Positions 61,242 through 64,000 of a stretch of 64,000 nt of DNA are shown one piece after another. Origin of the DNA: Bremerella sp. P1 (GTDB taxonomy: Bacteria > Planctomycetota > Planctomycetia > Pirellulales > Pirellulaceae); contig NZ_CP118164.1 of assembly GCF_028748185.1 (NCBI RefSeq), positions 992,001 to 1,056,000 of the forward strand. Direction: 5' to 3'. A program made the translations under genes and the position numbers. The notes under the pieces were generated by a model. The model was not told where the DNA came from. It saw nothing but the letters and a program-made list of their open reading frames with translations, and did not search any database. How positions within the stretch are numbered: the stretch's first letter is position 1; every line of letters begins with the position of its first letter.

Positions 61242-62105
61242 CTAAGCTCCGCCAGCTTCTTCCAGCCGCTTCATGACCTTCTTCCAACCCAGCGACTTGG
61301 CCAGCATATATGGCGTCATGCCGTTGCCGGCAGGCTTCTTGGGGTCGGCACCGTTGTTCAGGCAAACGTCGACACCATCGAACGATCCCCCCAGGGCCAA
61401 CTGGTGCAGGAAGGTAAAACCCTTGTCGTCCGGCTCGTTGAGCATCTCCGGGTTGCCGGCCAAGGCTTCCTCGAATGAAGAACGCATGTTGACCGACATG
61501 GGGTGCTCGTGGGCGGCGACCTTGGCGTAGTCTTGCGGTTCTTCTTTGGCCCCGCCACCAAACAGCTTGCTAAAGAAACCTTGCTTCGGCGGTTTCTCGC
61601 CGATGTAGTCAGGCGGCACCAAATTGACGATGCCCACCGGGCCGAAATCGAAGCCCCAGGCATTGTCGTGCTCGCGGCGTTCGCTGGCCCCCAGACGCGA
61701 TCGCATCAGGTCGACGGTAAAACCGCCGTAGACTTTGCCGAAGATCACGTACATCCAATCGCAAATCTGCTTGCCGGGGATCTTCACTTCATCCCCTTCC
61801 TTCACCGACTTAAGCGAGTGAGGCGAATTGATCAACGTGCCGGTCAAGTGCTTGCCATCGAAGTCGACATCGATCAGCCACATGTGTTCTTTTTCAAGTT
61901 CATCCGGATCGTCGGTTCGCAGCTCGGGCGGATCTTCAAAGGTCGCTTTCACCGCGGCAATTTCCAGCCCCGGAATGATGCGGCGGCGTTCCCAGGACAT
62001 CTCGCGCCAGAAGTATTTAAAGGTTTGCCGCGCCTTTTCGGCGGCTTGTACCATTTCGGGGTCGTTGGCAGGCGTAAGGATGGCGGTCGATTCTTGATCG
62101 GACAT
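61242..62105 (-). CDS. DUF2314 and ankyrin-repeat protein
   Basis: From ATG 62105 the protein is 287 residues, with GAGG about 11 nt upstream. Residues about 45-150 form a DUF2314 domain (HMWLIDVDFDGKHLTGTLIN, EGDEVKIPGKQICDWMYVIF, GKVYGGFTVDLMRSRLG). Then comes a short linker with KQGFFSKLFGGG, and two ankyrin-like repeats at about 215-287 (LNEPDDKGFTFLHQLALGG, NNGADPKKPAGNGMTPYMLA). It is cytoplasmic. DUF2314 proteins often occur next to unknown or immunity-like genes. Function unknown. Confidence 0.75.
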   Translation of the reverse strand: MSDQESTAILTPANDPEMVQAAEKARQTFKYFWREMSWERRRIIPGLEIAAVKATFEDPPELRTDDPDELEKEHMWLIDVDFDGKHLTGTLINSPHSLKSVKEGDEVKIPGKQICDWMYVIFGKVYGGFTVDLMRSRLGASERREHDNAWGFDFGPVGIVNLVPPDYIGEKPPKQGFFSKLFGGGAKEEPQDYAKVAAHEHPMSVNMRSSFEEALAGNPEMLNEPDDKGFTFLHQLALGGSFDGVDVCLNNGADPKKPAGNGMTPYMLAKSLGWKKVMKRLEEAGGA

Positions 62106-62221
62106 GGTCGACGGGCCTCGTTGATAAGAAGAGAGAAGAGAGGAATTACGGCTCAGTTTATCGGAGCCACCTAGCGGTGCCAACTTTTTTATCGGGAACC
62201 AGGAGAAGCGTCTTCGAACGA

Positions 62222-62249
62222 AACATGCCCACGCGAACGTGGGCATGTT
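62222..62249 (-). terminator. Hairpin after the Gly-rich protein gene
   Basis: Perfect 12-bp arms AACATGCCCACG and CGTGGGCATGTT enclose a 4-nt loop that reads TTCG on the minus strand. The hairpin lies 29 bp after the stop of the 62278 gene; only a weak T-run follows. Confidence 0.7.
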
Positions 62250-62277
62250 GTGTGATCGTGCTTCGCCAAATACTCCG

Positions 62278-63945
62278 CTAGAACGGCAACCCTTCGCCGG
62301 AAGAGTCCTTGGAAGCGTCTCCGCTGTCATCCTGCTTGGCGTCTTTAGGTGGATCCATGCGAATCAACAAGTAATGCTTGGTGCTGGCCGTACCAAAGTG
62401 AACCAGGACCGGCACCTCGTTCTTGGTGAGGTTATAGATCCCGGTCTCGAAGACCGTGGACGAATTATCCCCGACTGTGAACGCACAGCGCTGCGTCTTC
62501 TTGTCGACCTTGCCTTGCACCAGGTACGACTTGTCGGTCGACGTGTTGTAGTACGATCCACTGATGATCCCATTGTGATCGACCGCCAACTGGATCACCC
62601 GCGTCGGCTTCGGGTCTTCTTCACTGGTCGAAATCGCAAAGGTACCCAGCGGAAGGAACTTGTCGTCTTGGCTGTTATCGCCTTGCGTGCTGTCCTGCTG
62701 GTTCGACTCGATATCCGAAGGCTGCACGGTCGCCAGGTCCATCGCCGACTGGGCGTATTGCTCCTGGGTGCCGACATCCTGACCATTGACGTAAACGGAA
62801 TTGTCCTGATACACGACGTTGCCGCCGGCGCCGTAGTCGTAATAGATCGGTGCTCCCCAGCCGTAGTAAGGGAACCAGGCCGTCATGCGACCCCAGGTCA
62901 CGCCGCCCCACCAATACCACCAGTCGTGATTGTGCCAATCGTGTTGGTAGTACCAGGGCCGAAGGTTCGGATGGTTGTGGCTCCACCAATCACTTCCCGG
63001 ACGATTCCAATTGAAGTGATTTTCGATGTTCTGGGTGATCTGCGGATGATTGTCGCTCCACCAGTTACCATCGATGTGGTTGTCGTGAATGTTCTGAAGC
63101 TTGTTACCGATGTTGCCGTTGTTTTGAAAGTTCTGCAGCTTGTTTTGCAGATTCGGATGGTCTTGGCCCCAGAAGTCATTCCCAGGCTTCGGACCATCGC
63201 CCCCTAACCACTTTTCGATTTGGTTGCCAGCGTTGGGATGATTCTGACTGAATGCACCACCGCCGGGCAGGCCCGAGCCTTTCGCCTTGTCGGCCCATTG
63301 CTCTAGCTTCGCGGCGCGGTCGGGATTGTTATCCAACCAACTGCTAAGCTTGTTCGCCCCAGCACTGCCGGGACCGACGATGTTACTGAGCTGATCATGA
63401 ATCTTGCTGGCAGCATCCGGCGGGAAGTTCGTACGAATACCACCGTCGGCTTTCGGACCACCTTGCAATCCGAGGAAGCTTTGCAGCTGCCCGGTCGAGG
63501 GTCGCCCACCGTTGGGCAGATGCGAAGTGAACGAAGGAAAGCCTGCGTGACTTTCGCCGATACCGGCCAAGCCGTCCCCAGCATGCAGCGACGAAGGATT
63601 CAGCGTGCCAGGGAAACGCCCCGCGACACCAGACGGAAGATTCAATCCACCTTGCGGCAAGTGAACGCCCGAGGGCAAATGAGCACCGCCAAAGTCTCCT
63701 CCCCCGAAGCCACCGGCACCGAGACCGCCACCGCCGAAGTTGCCACCCAGCCCTGCGCCGCCAGGACCACCGGGATGAAACCCACCTCCGGCCATCGCTC
63801 CGCCGCCATGGAATCCGCCGCTCAGGCCTCCCATTCCACCACCGTGGAATCCGCCACCGCCATGAAAGCCGATCGCGTAGGTTGTTGCAGGCAACAGGAC
63901 CGCCGCCACGACAGCCCAACACCAGGTCAAGATATTTCGCTTCAT
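62278..63945 (-). CDS. Exported Gly-rich protein with HPN repeats
   Basis: The 555-residue product has a signal peptide (NILTWCWAVVAAVLLPATTYA). Residues about 25-120 are Gly/His-rich (GFHGGG, FHGGGAMAGGG). Residues about 228-335 have tandem units built on a Trp-x-x-x-HPN pattern: SQNHPNAGNQIEKW, GQDHPNLQNKLQNF, WSDNHPQITQNIENHF and WSHNHPNLRPWYY. A Trp-rich stretch (WHNHDWWYWWGGVTWGRM) follows, then a C-terminal beta-rich domain near 430-535 (LAVDHNGIISGSYYNTSTDK, LVHFGTASTKHYLLIRMD). Function unknown. AAGGG precedes the ATG. Confidence 0.75.
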   Translation of the reverse strand: MKRNILTWCWAVVAAVLLPATTYAIGFHGGGGFHGGGMGGLSGGFHGGGAMAGGGFHPGGPGGAGLGGNFGGGGLGAGGFGGGDFGGAHLPSGVHLPQGGLNLPSGVAGRFPGTLNPSSLHAGDGLAGIGESHAGFPSFTSHLPNGGRPSTGQLQSFLGLQGGPKADGGIRTNFPPDAASKIHDQLSNIVGPGSAGANKLSSWLDNNPDRAAKLEQWADKAKGSGLPGGGAFSQNHPNAGNQIEKWLGGDGPKPGNDFWGQDHPNLQNKLQNFQNNGNIGNKLQNIHDNHIDGNWWSDNHPQITQNIENHFNWNRPGSDWWSHNHPNLRPWYYQHDWHNHDWWYWWGGVTWGRMTAWFPYYGWGAPIYYDYGAGGNVVYQDNSVYVNGQDVGTQEQYAQSAMDLATVQPSDIESNQQDSTQGDNSQDDKFLPLGTFAISTSEEDPKPTRVIQLAVDHNGIISGSYYNTSTDKSYLVQGKVDKKTQRCAFTVGDNSSTVFETGIYNLTKNEVPVLVHFGTASTKHYLLIRMDPPKDAKQDDSGDASKDSSGEGLPF

Positions 63946-64000
63946 CGAAATGTTCCCTTATGTCTCTTGTGTGCGTGAAGTCCTAGTTGCCGCGACGTGT

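Noticed and set aside
1-64000. CRISPR arrays, insertion sequences, prophage or integrase genes
   Set aside because: No regularly spaced short repeats, transposase motifs, terminal inverted repeats or phage structural genes were seen.

Overview
The window is a stretch of bacterial chromosome that looks planctomycete, most likely order Pirellulales (Blastopirellula/Bremerella-like). The evidence is the gene content: a DUF1559 pseudopilin-like protein followed by a small lipoprotein, a PVC-type propeller/HEAT/cytochrome c protein next to a ThuA-domain protein, an exported formylglycine sulfatase, a LamG-repeat exported protein, and membrane proteins beginning with an NPF-x-SP motif. Several genes appear to use TTG or GTG starts. 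No rRNA, tRNA, CRISPR array, insertion sequence or prophage was recognised. Species-level identity is inference.

Layout. 1-6308 (+): end of an exported protein, holA, a large lipoprotein, an N-methyl amino acid oxidase and a Wzz/GumC-like chain-length protein. 6325-9935: divergent ThuA protein and PVC-type cytochrome. 10090-14294 (-): polyprenyl glycosylphosphotransferase, an AsmA-like membrane protein, thiol peroxidase and a BON protein. 14522-22122 (-): two small unknowns, then alaS, recA, thpR and a PfkB kinase, with an RNA-like structured spacer between recA and alaS. 22344-26847 (+): a 988-residue exported protein ending in a degenerate HtrA-like domain, then the DUF1559/lipoprotein pair. 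26844-34475: asparaginase-like Ntn hydrolase, an unknown membrane protein, an RlmI-like methyltransferase with gltX, a membrane protein with a repeated charged tail, and a fumarylacetoacetase-family hydrolase. 34617-41332: a c-di-GMP signalling protein, glyS and three tandem paralogous membrane proteins. 41329-47973: PhoX-like protein, an SMR guanidinium exporter with a guanidine-III riboswitch in its leader, a UDP-xylose pathway (ugd plus UDP-glucuronate decarboxylase), an MFS sugar porter and a metallo-beta-lactamase-fold hydrolase. 48338-57346: sulfatase, LamG protein, DinB-like protein, DEAD-box RNA helicase and a choice-of-anchor I-like protein. 57586-63945: mostly uncharacterised proteins, including a TPR lipoprotein, a CX5R phosphatase-like protein, a DUF2314/ankyrin protein and a Gly-rich exported protein with HPN repeats.

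Functionally this is core information processing (holA, recA, alaS, gltX, glyS, rRNA methylation, RNA helicase) interleaved with cell-surface and polysaccharide genes. The extracellular-polysaccharide functions are scattered (4722, 10090, 43354-45691) rather than in one cluster.

The clearest non-coding find is the guanidine-III riboswitch-like element at 43196-43236. A 102-nt G/C-rich palindromic repeat occurs twice almost identically (1383 and 9950), with shorter related hairpins elsewhere. The recA-alaS spacer holds a long imperfect hairpin. Product calls rest on motif and family recognition by eye; no database search was run.
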